A DNA stretch of 64,000 nt from Synechococcus sp. RS9909 (GCF_014279595.1 NZ_CP047943.1:434001-498000); one strand, 5' to 3'. Positions 26,985 through 35,672 are shown, counted from the first letter of the stretch. The notes: generated from the letters alone by a model not told the origin. Made by a program: numbers and translations.

Positions 26985-28246
26985 GGTTGGCGGCAGGGTG
27001 CGCTGCCACCCCGATGCCGCAGACTCGGCCGTTGATGCAGGGTGGGCGTGCTCCGGGTTGGCCGTGCACCAGCCGTCACCAGGTCGGATTGCAGCCCATG
27101 GGTGCAGCTGAGCAGACGTGACCAGCTCGGGAGCTGATGGGCGACGGGGGTGGTCATCAAGCCCTGCACACCCGGACGCAGCAACGTGGCGAAACTCTGC
27201 ACGGCGAGTTCTTCGTTGTGGCGGTTGTAGGGCAGGCGATTGATCGCGGCGTCGAGGCCGAACTGGCGCACGTGGTCTTCACCGACGCGGCGGTAGAGCA
27301 CTTCGAGGGTGGGAATCTGCTCGCTGGCCAGGCTGCGGCCCTCGTGCTCCATCAGGCCGCGCAGCACGGTGCCCAGGATTTCGCTGGCCATTTTCTGCAG
27401 ACCTTCGCTGGGCTGGTTGCCCAACGCCTTGTGTTTGTGGTCGAACAGGCCCAGGTCCACCTGGGCGATCCGGCTCGATGCCACATGGCGATACACCTCA
27501 GAGAGCAGGCCGATCTCCAGACCCCAGTCGCAGGGAATGCGCAGATTCATGGCCAGATCGCGACGGAAGGCGAATTCCCCGGCGAGCGGGTAGCGAAACG
27601 CCTGGAGATAGCGCAGGTAGGGCACGGGCCCGAAAATCTGTGCCAGGGCGGTCAGCAAGGGACCCACGAACAGGCGTGTGGCGCGACCCTGCAGGGCCTG
27701 GGTCTCCAGCGACAGGCGGCTGTAGTAGGCCTTCACGTAGGCGACGCCATGGGATGGGTCGAGCAGCGGCCGCAGCATCCGCTCCGGATAGGCCGGCGAG
27801 AAGGTGCGGATGTCGGCATCAAACAGGCCGATCACCTCAGCCTCCCGACAGGCCAGCCCCAGCCCTTGCCACACGGCCCAGCCTTTCCCGGCTGGACCGG
27901 TCACATCCAGACCCAGGCCACGCATCGATTCCAGCAGTTCGCGCACGGCCGGACCATTGGTCCAGTGCACACGCACCGGGAAGGGCATGCCCCTGAAGAA
28001 CGTCTCCGCGGCTGCGACGTCATCGCTGCTGTCGGCGGCGAGGGCGATCACCAGTTCATGCAGTCCGCTCAGGTCGGAGAGCACCTCGCGGATCAGCCCC
28101 AGGGCCGGTCGGCTGAACTCCTCCATCAGACAGGGAATCAGCAACGCCGTGGGGCAATGCTTGAGTTGACGCCGGAACTCCGCCAGATCGAGATTGCCGA
28201 GGCCGTAGTCATGGATGGTGCTGATCAGGCCCTGCTGAAAATCCAT
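26948..28246 (-). CDS. gpgS: Glucosyl-3-phosphoglycerate synthase
   Basis: A protein of about 432 residues of the GT81/GpgS type, which transfers glucose from NDP-glucose to 3-phosphoglycerate. Visible features are LLIPCLMEEFSRPAL at the N-terminus, GKGWAVWQGL, the DxD-type metal site LFDADIRTF, and AFRYPLAGEFAFRRDLA. ATG 28246 (MDFQQGLIS) is preferred to the more upstream open frame. The C-terminal 35-40 residues (after LPSWSRLL) look like a non-conserved arginine- and proline-rich extension lying over the proX tail. Next to gpgP and a GH13 phosphorylase, it belongs to glucosylglycerate metabolism. Confidence 0.9.
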   Translation of the reverse strand: MDFQQGLISTIHDYGLGNLDLAEFRRQLKHCPTALLIPCLMEEFSRPALGLIREVLSDLSGLHELVIALAADSSDDVAAAETFFRGMPFPVRVHWTNGPAVRELLESMRGLGLDVTGPAGKGWAVWQGLGLACREAEVIGLFDADIRTFSPAYPERMLRPLLDPSHGVAYVKAYYSRLSLETQALQGRATRLFVGPLLTALAQIFGPVPYLRYLQAFRYPLAGEFAFRRDLAMNLRIPCDWGLEIGLLSEVYRHVASSRIAQVDLGLFDHKHKALGNQPSEGLQKMASEILGTVLRGLMEHEGRSLASEQIPTLEVLYRRVGEDHVRQFGLDAAINRLPYNRHNEELAVQSFATLLRPGVQGLMTTPVAHQLPSWSRLLSCTHGLQSDLVTAGARPTRSTPTLHQRPSLRHRGGSAPCRQPQPAAPISPVVQ

Positions 28247-28327
28247 GCGGTGATCAATGCGACAACAGGAGGAAGAGCCCTGGTCCATACCTGTGGCACG
28301 CGCCCCAGGTGAGTGATGAGGCAGCCC

Positions 28328-30055
28328 ATGGCCAATGCAGCATTGCCAGCGCTTCTCAAGGAGCTCTACCCCACGCATTGTTTGGAGGATCTCGAAACTC
28401 TGTCGTCGCAATTGCTGCAATCTGCCGGGCATCGGTCAGCGAATGCCCATGGCAGTGCTGCCGCGCAGGAGCGTTGGCATGCCGGCACGTGTGTGTTGAT
28501 CACCTACGCCGACACGGTGGTAGCCGAGGGGCAACCGGCGCTGCGGCAGCTGCAGAGGCTGTTGGAGGGGCCTCTCGCCGGCCTTTCCTCCGTGGTGCAT
28601 GTGCTGCCGTTTCTCAAAGCCACCAGTGATGGTGGCTTTGCCGTGGCCAGTCATGAGGCTCTGGAGGAGCGTTTCGGCGATTGGGACGATCTGGCGGCGC
28701 TCGCTGCAGGGCGTCAGCTGATGGCCGATCTGGTGCTGAATCACGTGTCGGCGTCCCATCCCTGGGTGCGCGCGTTTCAGCGCGGTGCTGAGCCTGGGTC
28801 ACGCTGTGTGCTTGCGGCCTCGGCTGATCCCTGTTGGGACCGGGTGGTGCGGCCGCGCAGTTCGGCCCTGTTCACCACCCTCGCCACCGATCGCGGCCCG
28901 GAGACGGTGTGGACCACCTTCGGCTCTGACCAGGTGGATGTGAACTGGCGGCAGCCTGAGGTGCTGATCGGGTTCACCCGTCTGCTCGATCGCTTCTGCG
29001 CGCACGGGGTGAGCTGGTTGCGCCTGGATGCGGTGGGATTTGTCTGGAAGGAGCCCTTCACCGACTGCATCCATCGTCCGGAGGCACACCGGTTGGTGGA
29101 GGTGCTGCGGTTGCTGCTGGGCGCGCGTTGCCGCCGCGGTGTTGTGGTGACGGAAACGAATGTTCCGGAGCAGGAGAACCTCTCTTATCTCCGCAGTGGC
29201 ACTGAGGCGCATCTGGCCTACAACTTTCCCTTGCCGCCGCTGTTGCTGGAGGCCTGCATCAGTCAAAGAGCCGACCTGCTGAACCGCTGGCTCGCCCGCT
29301 GGCCCAAGTTGCCCGCCGGCACCGGACTGCTCAATTTCAGCGCCTGCCACGACGGCGTTGGCCTGCGGCCTCTGGAGGGGCTGATGGCGGAGGAGCGGTT
29401 GTTGCGTTTGCTCGGCGCCTGTGAACAGCGTGGCGGTTTGGTGAGTCACCGGCGTTTGGCCGATGGCCGAGACGTGCCTTACGAGATCAATATCAGCTGG
29501 TGGAGTGCGATGGAGAGTGCCGGCAGGGATCCGGCCCATCGACAACGGGAGCGGTTTCTGTTGAGCCAGTTGTTCGTGCTGGCCTTGCCCGGTGTGCCAG
29601 CGTTCTACTTACCGGCGGTGCTGGCCACGGCGAACGACAAGGCCCGGTTCAGGCGCACGGGGCATCGCCGCGATCTCAACCGCCCCCAGTTCCAGATTGA
29701 GCGCCTGGAACGGTTGCTGGCTGACCCCCAGAGTGATGCCAGTCGGGTGTTGGCCAGCATGCGCCGGGCGATGGCGCTGCGCCGCACTCAGAACGCCCTT
29801 GCTCCGTCGGCGTCGATGACGCTTCTCAGCGGCGGGCGAGCCGATTGCGTGGTGGTGCAGCGAGGTTCGGGTGAGGATGTGCTGCTGGCGGTTCACAATT
29901 TCAGTGAGGTTCGTCTCAGCCTGTCGCTGACCAACTTGGTGCAGGCACCAGCCGGGCGTTGCTGGCACGATTGTCTTGCCGATGCTTCCCTCCCGGACGG
30001 GCAGCAGTGGATCGATCTGGAGCCCTTCGCCGTGCAATGGCTGATCCCACGATGA
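28328..30055 (+). CDS. GH13 sucrose-phosphorylase-like enzyme, probable glucosylglycerate phosphorylase
   Basis: A protein of about 575 residues from ATG 28328 (ATG 28316 and GTG 28313 are also possible). It is a GH13 (alpha/beta)8 enzyme: MADLVLNHVSASHPW, nucleophile D234 in WLRLDAVGF, acid/base E276 in VVTETNVPEQ, and D342 in FSACHDGVG. The compact form, without the usual GH13 calcium domain features, matches subfamily 18 (sucrose phosphorylase). Its place between gpgS and gpgP argues for glucosylglycerate phosphorylase, which would recycle the solute to glucose-1-phosphate and glycerate. Sucrose phosphorylase or a related disaccharide phosphorylase remains possible. It overlaps gpgP by 4 bp. 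Confidence 0.82.
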   Translation: MANAALPALLKELYPTHCLEDLETLSSQLLQSAGHRSANAHGSAAAQERWHAGTCVLITYADTVVAEGQPALRQLQRLLEGPLAGLSSVVHVLPFLKATSDGGFAVASHEALEERFGDWDDLAALAAGRQLMADLVLNHVSASHPWVRAFQRGAEPGSRCVLAASADPCWDRVVRPRSSALFTTLATDRGPETVWTTFGSDQVDVNWRQPEVLIGFTRLLDRFCAHGVSWLRLDAVGFVWKEPFTDCIHRPEAHRLVEVLRLLLGARCRRGVVVTETNVPEQENLSYLRSGTEAHLAYNFPLPPLLLEACISQRADLLNRWLARWPKLPAGTGLLNFSACHDGVGLRPLEGLMAEERLLRLLGACEQRGGLVSHRRLADGRDVPYEINISWWSAMESAGRDPAHRQRERFLLSQLFVLALPGVPAFYLPAVLATANDKARFRRTGHRRDLNRPQFQIERLERLLADPQSDASRVLASMRRAMALRRTQNALAPSASMTLLSGGRADCVVVQRGSGEDVLLAVHNFSEVRLSLSLTNLVQAPAGRCWHDCLADASLPDGQQWIDLEPFAVQWLIPR

Positions 30056-30849
30056 AGGCCGCCATGAATGCTGCGCCGGCCTGGTGGGTGGTCACCGATC
30101 TGGATGGCACCCTGTTGGATCACCGCTACGACTGGCAGCCGGCCGAGGCGGCGATGCGGGGCTTGCAGGATCGGGGCATCCCCGTGATTCCCTGCACGAG
30201 CAAAACGGCAGAGGAGGTGCGGCGCTTTCGTGCTGAGGCGGGGTTGCACGATCCCTTCATCGTTGAGAACGGTGGTGCGGTTTGCGGTGAGACGGAGGAT
30301 GGCGTTCCCTGGGAGTTGGCCTTGGGGGAGCCTGCTGAAGCGCTGCGCCCTGTGTTGCGGGAGCTTGAGCGCCTTGTGCAGGAACCGCTTCAGGCCATTG
30401 ATGCACTGACCGAGGAGCAGGCCGCGGCCCTGTTGGGGCTCACCGGTGAGGCACTGCAGCGGGCGGCGCGGCGCCGTTGGAGTCTTCCCTTTGTGCCCCC
30501 CTCAGCAGCAGCTCGTCTGCGACTGCCTCTCTTGGCCCAGAACCTCGGTGTGTCGGTGGTGCAGGGCAACCGTATGGGCCATCTGCTCGGTGCTCAGGTC
30601 AGCAAGGGCCGGGCGCTTGAGCGCCTGAAAACCAGGATGGGCGGCGCCTCGGTGCGGGTGCTTGCTTTAGGAGATTCTCCCAATGATCTTCCCCTGCTCG
30701 AGGCCGCCGATGTGGCGGTGGTGGTGCCAGGTTCCGATGGCCCCCATCCGGTGTTTGCCGAGGCGCTGGCGTCGGGTCGTTTTCAGCTGGCCAGTGCACC
30801 CCATGCCGCGGGCTGGGCGGAGGCCGTGCAACAGGTGGTGATGGCTTGA
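30052..30849 (+). CDS. gpgP: Glucosyl-3-phosphoglycerate phosphatase (HAD family)
   Basis: A 265-residue HAD phosphatase of the mannosyl/glucosyl-3-phosphoglycerate phosphatase group. Motif I is VTDLDGTLLD (nucleophile and acid/base Asp) near residues 14-23; motif II is in PCTSKTAEEV; motif IV is LGDSPNDLPLLEAAD. ATG 30052 overlaps the stop of the GH13 gene (ATGA). It would dephosphorylate the GpgS product to glucosylglycerate. Confidence 0.88.
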   Translation: MKAAMNAAPAWWVVTDLDGTLLDHRYDWQPAEAAMRGLQDRGIPVIPCTSKTAEEVRRFRAEAGLHDPFIVENGGAVCGETEDGVPWELALGEPAEALRPVLRELERLVQEPLQAIDALTEEQAAALLGLTGEALQRAARRRWSLPFVPPSAAARLRLPLLAQNLGVSVVQGNRMGHLLGAQVSKGRALERLKTRMGGASVRVLALGDSPNDLPLLEAADVAVVVPGSDGPHPVFAEALASGRFQLASAPHAAGWAEAVQQVVMA

Positions 30850-30873
30850 CTGCCCTGATCGGGGCGGTCGGTC

Positions 30874-31332
30874 TCAGATCAGCTCCTCTAGCGCTCCGGG
30901 GGGCCATTGCTCCTTGACGAGATCGTGAAGCAGGTCGAAGTCTGCGAAGTCAAAGCCTGGGCCGACGCAGCAGCTCACCAGGGCATAGCTGCCTTGGGGC
31001 CGGGCGGCTTGCCAGTGATCCGCTGGGATCACCTGGATGGGATGGTCCGGTGAGAGCATGGTGCTGCTGGCACGGCCTCCCGCCGGTGCAAGCGAGAACA
31101 GCTCCAGCGGCGCACCCTGCAGATGCACCCACATTTCGTCGGCACCGCGCACGCGATGCCAGCGACTGATCGATGCAGCATCCAGTAGGAACAGGATGCT
31201 GGTGAGCCCCGGGCGCGTTTGTCCATCCTTGCGGATGACGAGGGCAGGGCTGCGATGCACCTCCTTGTACCAACCGCCTTCGGGGTGGGGCGCCAGCTCC
31301 CACCGATGGATCAGTTCCTTGCACAAGCTCAT
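30874..31332 (-). CDS. Cupin-like DUF985 family protein
   Basis: A 152-residue single-domain cupin of the DUF985 type. The N-terminus LIHRWELAPHPEGGWYKEVHR is characteristic; later segments SILFLLDAASISRWHRVRG, DEMWVHLQGAPLEL and CCVGPGFDFADF complete the barrel. No metal or ligand is known. The start MSLCKELIH at 31332 fits the family; an upstream in-frame ATG at 31482 would add an atypical tail. It stands alone between the gpgP end and the alsS/alsD scar. Confidence 0.82.
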   Translation of the reverse strand: MSLCKELIHRWELAPHPEGGWYKEVHRSPALVIRKDGQTRPGLTSILFLLDAASISRWHRVRGADEMWVHLQGAPLELFSLAPAGGRASSTMLSPDHPIQVIPADHWQAARPQGSYALVSCCVGPGFDFADFDLLHDLVKEQWPPGALEELI

Positions 31333-31381
31333 GGGCGCCGTCTTCTGGAATCCCTTCCGGAACCCCGTGGTGGGGTGGGGG

Positions 31382-31685
31382 TTAGCTGTGTTTGCTCTCG
31401 GCCTTGGCCAGGGCCTCGGCTGGATCTCCCTGGAGATCGGCCATGAGGAAACCCGGTGTTTCCGGTAGAGCGAGATGCACATGGTTGTCCATATGCAGTT
31501 TCACGCTGAGATCACTGGCCTGCAGATCAAGGATGTGGCCCCCGTGCTGATGGTCATCACTGAGAAGGTGCAGGTGATAACCAGGCACGTTGATCGTGCG
31601 GGCATAGCTGGGTGTCCAGAAGCCCACGAGAGTGCCGCGGATGCTGTTGTTGCTGAATTCGGCCTGATGGCTTGTGGCCGTGACC
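31382..31685 (-). pseudogene. alsD: Acetolactate decarboxylase, C-terminal remnant
   Basis: About 100 codons that read as the C-terminal part of alpha-acetolactate decarboxylase: the frame runs [16 protein letters not shown], then [33 protein letters not shown] (zinc-binding histidines) and a normal-looking end. The N-terminal half is missing. At about 31680-31686 it joins the alsS remnant out of frame. A GTG at 31627 could start an 81-residue peptide, but that lacks most of the enzyme, so this should be non-functional. Confidence 0.85.
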
Positions 31686-31919
31686 GACCCGTCCGGTCAG
31701 ACGTCCGAAGGCCTGGGCCATGAAGGCGGCGTTCTGCTCATGTCGGCAGAGCACCAGTTCAATGGGCGAATCGAGCAGGGCTGTGAACACGCTGTCGACC
31801 TTGGCGCCGGGGATCCCGAACACATGCGTGACCCCGTGGGCTTGCAGGGCCTTCACCAGGAATTCCGCGCCGTTCATGGTTGTTGCTGATGTCACCAGCA
31901 CCCTGACCAGGGGAGCCAT
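31681..31919 (-). pseudogene. alsS: Acetolactate synthase (catabolic type), N-terminal remnant
   Basis: About 80 codons that match the start of a thiamine-diphosphate acetolactate synthase: [55 protein letters not shown] and RLTGRVG, where the conserved Glu of the ThDP site (RHEQ) is present. Sequence similarity stops after RLTGRVG, exactly where ALVTSGPG should follow, and the frame then runs into the alsD remnant. The rest of the roughly 550-residue protein is gone. Confidence 0.85.
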
Positions 31920-31984
31920 CGGCAGTCGGGTTGTTCACGATTTATTTGTTTTCTTGCTTCGGCTCTGGCTGCCTTGATCGCCAA

Positions 31985-32015
31985 CAAAAAGCCCCCACCG
32001 TGCGGTGAGGGCTTT
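31985..32015 (-). terminator. Rho-independent terminator after psbA
   Basis: On the minus strand a long hairpin (AAAGCCC/GGGCTTT outer stem, CACCG/CGGTG inner stem, one mismatch between them) is followed by a T-run where the plus strand has AAAAA at 31986-31990. It lies about 55 bp past the psbA stop, as expected for a strongly expressed single-gene transcript. Confidence 0.88.
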
Positions 32016-32070
32016 CCGATTCAGTTGACCTGAATCGTTATTGTTCGCTAAGGAACGTGTTGACTTCAGA

Positions 32071-33150
32071 TCAACCGATGGCGGGAGCCTGCAGAGCCAC
32101 GGGGGTGGACTCAGCAGCAGCCAGGTCGAGGGGGAAGTTGTGAGCGTTACGCTCGTGCATCACTTCCATGCCGAGGTTGGCGCGGTTCAGCACATCAGCC
32201 CAGGTGTTCAGGACGCGGCCCTGACCATCAAGGATGGACTGGTTGAAGTTGAAACCGTTCAGGTTGAAGGCCATGGTGCTGACGCCCAGGGCAGTGAACC
32301 AGATGCCGACCACAGGCCAGGCAGCCAGGAAGAAGTGAAGGCTGCGGCTGTTGTTGAAGGAGGCGTATTGGAAGATCAGGCGACCGAAGTAACCGTGGGC
32401 AGCCACGATGTTGTAGGTCTCTTCCTCTTGGCCGAACTTGTAGCCGTAGTTCTGGGACTCGCTCTCAGTGGTTTCACGCACCAGGGAGGAGGTCACCAGG
32501 GAACCGTGCATGGCGGAGAACAGGGAACCACCGAACACACCGGCCACACCCAGCATGTGGAAGGGGTGCATCAGGATGTTGTGCTCAGCCTGGAACACCA
32601 GCATGAAGTTGAAGGTGCCGGAGATGCCGAGGGGCATGCCGTCGGAGAAGGAGCCCTGACCGAAGGGGTACACCAGGAACACGGCGGAGGCAGCAGCCAC
32701 AGGAGCGCTGTAAGCAACGCAGATCCAGGGGCGCATGCCGAGGCGGTAGGAGAGTTCCCACTCGCGACCCATGTAGCAGAAGATGCCGATCAGGAAGTGG
32801 AACACAACCAGCTGGTAAGGACCGCCGTTGTAGAGCCACTCATCGAGGGAGGCCGCTTCCCAGATGGGATAGAAGTGCAGGCCGATGGCGTTGGAGGAGG
32901 GCACAACAGCACCGGAGATGATGTTGTTGCCGTAGATCAGGGAGCCGGCGACGGGCTCACGGATGCCGTCGATGTCGACGGGAGGCGCTGCGATGAAGGC
33001 AACGATGAAGCAGGTGGTGGCAGCCAGCAGGGTGGGGATCATCAGCACACCGAACCAACCCACATAGAGGCGGTTGTTGGTGGAGGTGACCCACTCGCAG
33101 AAGGACTGCCAGCCATTGGCGCCGGAGCGCTGCTGAATGGTGGTGGTCAT
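32071..33150 (-). CDS. psbA: Photosystem II D1 protein
   Basis: A 359-residue D1 reaction-centre protein that binds P680 chlorophyll, pheophytin, QB and the Mn cluster. Residue 130 is Glu ([11 protein letters not shown]), the form associated with high-light D1:2 in cyanobacteria, rather than Gln130 of D1:1. It has Tyr161 in the expected region, [15 protein letters not shown] for the heme/iron His ligands, and the C-terminal processing site after Ala344 (PLDLA-AAES) with a 15-residue tail. The 5' region holds a stable hairpin, and a strong terminator follows. Confidence 0.98.
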   Translation of the reverse strand: MTTTIQQRSGANGWQSFCEWVTSTNNRLYVGWFGVLMIPTLLAATTCFIVAFIAAPPVDIDGIREPVAGSLIYGNNIISGAVVPSSNAIGLHFYPIWEAASLDEWLYNGGPYQLVVFHFLIGIFCYMGREWELSYRLGMRPWICVAYSAPVAAASAVFLVYPFGQGSFSDGMPLGISGTFNFMLVFQAEHNILMHPFHMLGVAGVFGGSLFSAMHGSLVTSSLVRETTESESQNYGYKFGQEEETYNIVAAHGYFGRLIFQYASFNNSRSLHFFLAAWPVVGIWFTALGVSTMAFNLNGFNFNQSILDGQGRVLNTWADVLNRANLGMEVMHERNAHNFPLDLAAAESTPVALQAPAIG

Positions 33151-33189
33151 GAGAACGGGAAAGAAAGCTCCGAAGAGCAGTTACGGAAG

Positions 33190-33206
33190 GGCAGGGATGC
33201 CCTGCC
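33190..33206 (-). promoter_or_regulatory. Hairpin in the psbA 5' leader
   Basis: A perfect 7-bp inverted repeat GGCAGGG/CCCTGCC with a 3-base loop lies 40 bp upstream of the psbA start codon, so it is probably in the 5' UTR. A -10-like TACAGT lies about 17 bp further upstream on the minus strand. It may affect mRNA stability or translation; no experimental basis is visible here. Confidence 0.55.
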
Positions 33207-33300
33207 AATGCCGACTGTAACGGAAGATTGCGGGATGTGTGCGGCTGTTCATGAAATTCGAGCGGAACGCTGGTCATGGCGAGATTGTTAGCGTCCGGCC

Positions 33301-34917
33301 ATGGCCCGCTCCACGCCGTTGACACCTGATTCGCCGTTGTGCCCTGCTGCTGGTGAGCGGGTGCTGTTTGTGCGCCTGCCCTGCAATCCGATCTTCCCGA
33401 TCGGGCCGATTTATCTGGCCGACCATCTGCACAAGTGCTTTCCGGCTCTTCCTCAGGCCATCCTCGATCTGGCGGCCCTGCCCGTGCTCGATGTGGAGCG
33501 GGTGCTGTTGGCCGAGATCGATCAGTTCCGGCCCACCCTGCTGGTGTTCTCCTGGCGCGACATCCAGATCTATGCCCCGGTGGACGGCCGGGGGGGCAAT
33601 CCGCTGCAGAACTCCTTTGAAGTTTTCTACGCCCAGAATCCGTTGAAGCGTCTCCGCGGTGCCCTCGGTGGAGTTCGGCTGATGGCGAGCCATTACGGCG
33701 AGCTCTGGCGCAATCAGCGCCTCGTGCGTCGGGGCCTGCGGCGGGCCCGACGCCACCACCCTGCCGCCCGTGTCGTGCTGGGGGGTGGAGCCGTGAGTGT
33801 GTTCTATGAACAACTCGGTCGCTCCCTGCCCCGGGGCACGATCGTGTCGTTGGGGGAGGGAGAGCCGCTGCTGGAGAAGTTGCTGCGGGGTGAAGCGATC
33901 ACCTCCGAGCGCTGTTATGTGGTCGGTGAGACCCCACGTCCAGGCCTGATTCACGAACAGCCGGAGAGTCGGCCGAAAACCGCCTGCGATTACGACTACA
34001 TCGCCAGGATCTGGCCCCAGCTCGACTGGTATCTCGAAGGCGGCGACTTCTACGTGGGAGTGCAGACCAAACGGGGTTGCCCTCACAACTGTTGCTACTG
34101 CGTTTACACCGTGGTGGAGGGCAAGCAGGTGCGCCTCAATCCGGTGGAGGAGGTGGTGAAGGAGATGCGCCAGCTCTATGACCGCGGCGTGCGCGGCTTC
34201 TGGTTCACCGACGCCCAGTTCATCCCGGCTCGCCGCTACATCGAGGATGCCAAAACCCTGCTGCAGGCGATCCAGGCCGAGGGGTTGGAGGGAATCCGCT
34301 GGGCGGCCTACATCCGGGCCGACAATCTCGATGCCGAGCTGGCCGAGCTCATGGTGGCCACCGGCATGAGCTATTTCGAGATCGGCATCACCTCCGGCTC
34401 CCAGGAGCTCGTGCGCAAGATGCGCATGGGCTACAACCTGCGCACCGTGCTGGAGAGCTGCCGGATGTTGGCGGCGGCAGGGTTCCGCGATCACGTGTCG
34501 GTGAATTACTCATTCAATGTGATCGATGAGCGGCCCGACACCATCCGCCAGACCGTGGCGTATCAACGGGAACTGGAGCAGATCTTCGGTGCTGAGCGGG
34601 TGGAGCCTGCGATCTTCTTCATCGGGCTTCAGCCCCACACCCATCTCGAGCAGTATGGCTTTGACCAGGGGCTGCTCAAACCTGGCTACAACCCGATGAG
34701 CATGATGCCCTGGACCGCCCGAAAGCTGCTCTGGAATCCGGAGCCGATGGGCAGCACCTTCGGCCGCCTCTGCCTGGAGGCGTTCGATCGCAATCCGACC
34801 GACTTCGGTCGCACCGTGATGGCGTTGTTGGAGCGGGACTACGGCGTTGCGCCGTTGGATGAAGCTCTGCGGGCTCCTGTTCAGGGGCGGGCGGCCTTGG
34901 CCCGGGCGGTGAGCTGA
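33301..34917 (+). CDS. Radical SAM protein next to psbA (photosystem II high-light-acclimation type)
   Basis: A 538-residue protein with an N-terminal B12-binding-like Rossmann region (about 20-200) and a radical SAM core whose cluster motif is CPHNCCYC (C260, C264, C267). Proteins of this arrangement next to psbA in cyanobacteria have been annotated as photosystem II high-light-acclimation radical SAM proteins; the reaction is not established. It is divergent from psbA with a 150-bp spacer, and its 3' end overlaps the CPBP protease gene by 37 bp. Confidence 0.8.
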   Translation: MARSTPLTPDSPLCPAAGERVLFVRLPCNPIFPIGPIYLADHLHKCFPALPQAILDLAALPVLDVERVLLAEIDQFRPTLLVFSWRDIQIYAPVDGRGGNPLQNSFEVFYAQNPLKRLRGALGGVRLMASHYGELWRNQRLVRRGLRRARRHHPAARVVLGGGAVSVFYEQLGRSLPRGTIVSLGEGEPLLEKLLRGEAITSERCYVVGETPRPGLIHEQPESRPKTACDYDYIARIWPQLDWYLEGGDFYVGVQTKRGCPHNCCYCVYTVVEGKQVRLNPVEEVVKEMRQLYDRGVRGFWFTDAQFIPARRYIEDAKTLLQAIQAEGLEGIRWAAYIRADNLDAELAELMVATGMSYFEIGITSGSQELVRKMRMGYNLRTVLESCRMLAAAGFRDHVSVNYSFNVIDERPDTIRQTVAYQRELEQIFGAERVEPAIFFIGLQPHTHLEQYGFDQGLLKPGYNPMSMMPWTARKLLWNPEPMGSTFGRLCLEAFDRNPTDFGRTVMALLERDYGVAPLDEALRAPVQGRAALARAVS

Positions 34918-35672
34918 CGCTGCACCCCCAGCAGGGCCGCGATGGCGACGATGCCCACCAGGCCGCCGAGCGGGTTGCCGCCTGGACCGGTGAGCCAGGT
35001 CGGTGAGGCCGGAGACCAGGTCATCAGCCCGGCCTGGAGGGCAAACCAGCCCCCCACGAGGCCGCCGTGGAGCCCGATGCAGCCCCACAGCGAGCCGCCG
35101 TCCAGGCGGCGACGGCTCGCCAGGGTGAGGCCGAGCAGAAAAAGCCCGAGCAGCAACCCCAGCATGGGCAAGAGACCAAGGTTGAAGCGGGTGTGCACCA
35201 GGCTGAAGATCAGAGCCTGGCCAGGCAGGGCCCAGCGCCGGCCGATCAACAGCTCCAGTTCCCCCCAGAGCCAGCCCCGGAACAGCAGTTCCTCAGCAAG
35301 GCCCACGCCGAAACACAGCAGCAGAGCATTCCAGAGGCTGGCCGGGTCGAGCACTCCGAGCCAGGCGCCCCAGGGGCCGGCGAGGCTGATGCCAGCGATC
35401 AGCAGGAGCAGAAGCAGGGCCCAGGCCAGGCCTCGCATCAGGGCCTTGGCTTCGGCGGTCTGGCCTGCATCGCGGCGAAGCCCGAGGCTGTGCCAGGGCT
35501 GAGGAACCCGCCAGCGACTCCGCACCCAGCTCGGCAGCAGACCGAGAAACAGCAGCAGGCTGATCAAGGTTCCGAGCAGATCCAGGCTCCCTCTCGGCAC
35601 TCCTGGGATCAGGGCCCCGACCGGTTGGATCAGCAGCCACCCCAGCCCGTAGAGGGCTGGAATGAACACCAC
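34881..35672 (-). CDS. CPBP family intramembrane metalloprotease
   Basis: A protein of at least 263 residues with seven or more membrane helices and the CPBP (Abi/CAAX protease-like) motifs: EELLFRG with the two catalytic glutamates, FSLVHTRFN, and IGLHGGLVGGW with the zinc histidines. The reading frame stays open past the GTG at 35672 and contains a basic cytoplasmic-looking stretch (CWLRQRRRWLP), so the true start may lie upstream, even as a CTG overlapping the clpS stop at about 35744. Substrates are unknown. Confidence 0.8.
   Translation of the reverse strand: MVFIPALYGLGWLLIQPVGALIPGVPRGSLDLLGTLISLLLFLGLLPSWVRSRWRVPQPWHSLGLRRDAGQTAEAKALMRGLAWALLLLLLIAGISLAGPWGAWLGVLDPASLWNALLLCFGVGLAEELLFRGWLWGELELLIGRRWALPGQALIFSLVHTRFNLGLLPMLGLLLGLFLLGLTLASRRRLDGGSLWGCIGLHGGLVGGWFALQAGLMTWSPASPTWLTGPGGNPLGGLVGIVAIAALLGVQRQLTARAKAARP

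Noticed and set aside
31382-31627. 81-residue ORF as a functional small alsD
   Set aside because: It lacks the N-terminal half of the decarboxylase and begins at an internal GTG, so it is treated as part of the deletion remnant.
32041-33291. 416-residue plus-strand frame across psbA
   Set aside because: It is antisense to the D1 gene; Val/Glu/Gly/His-rich composition is the mirror of D1 codons.
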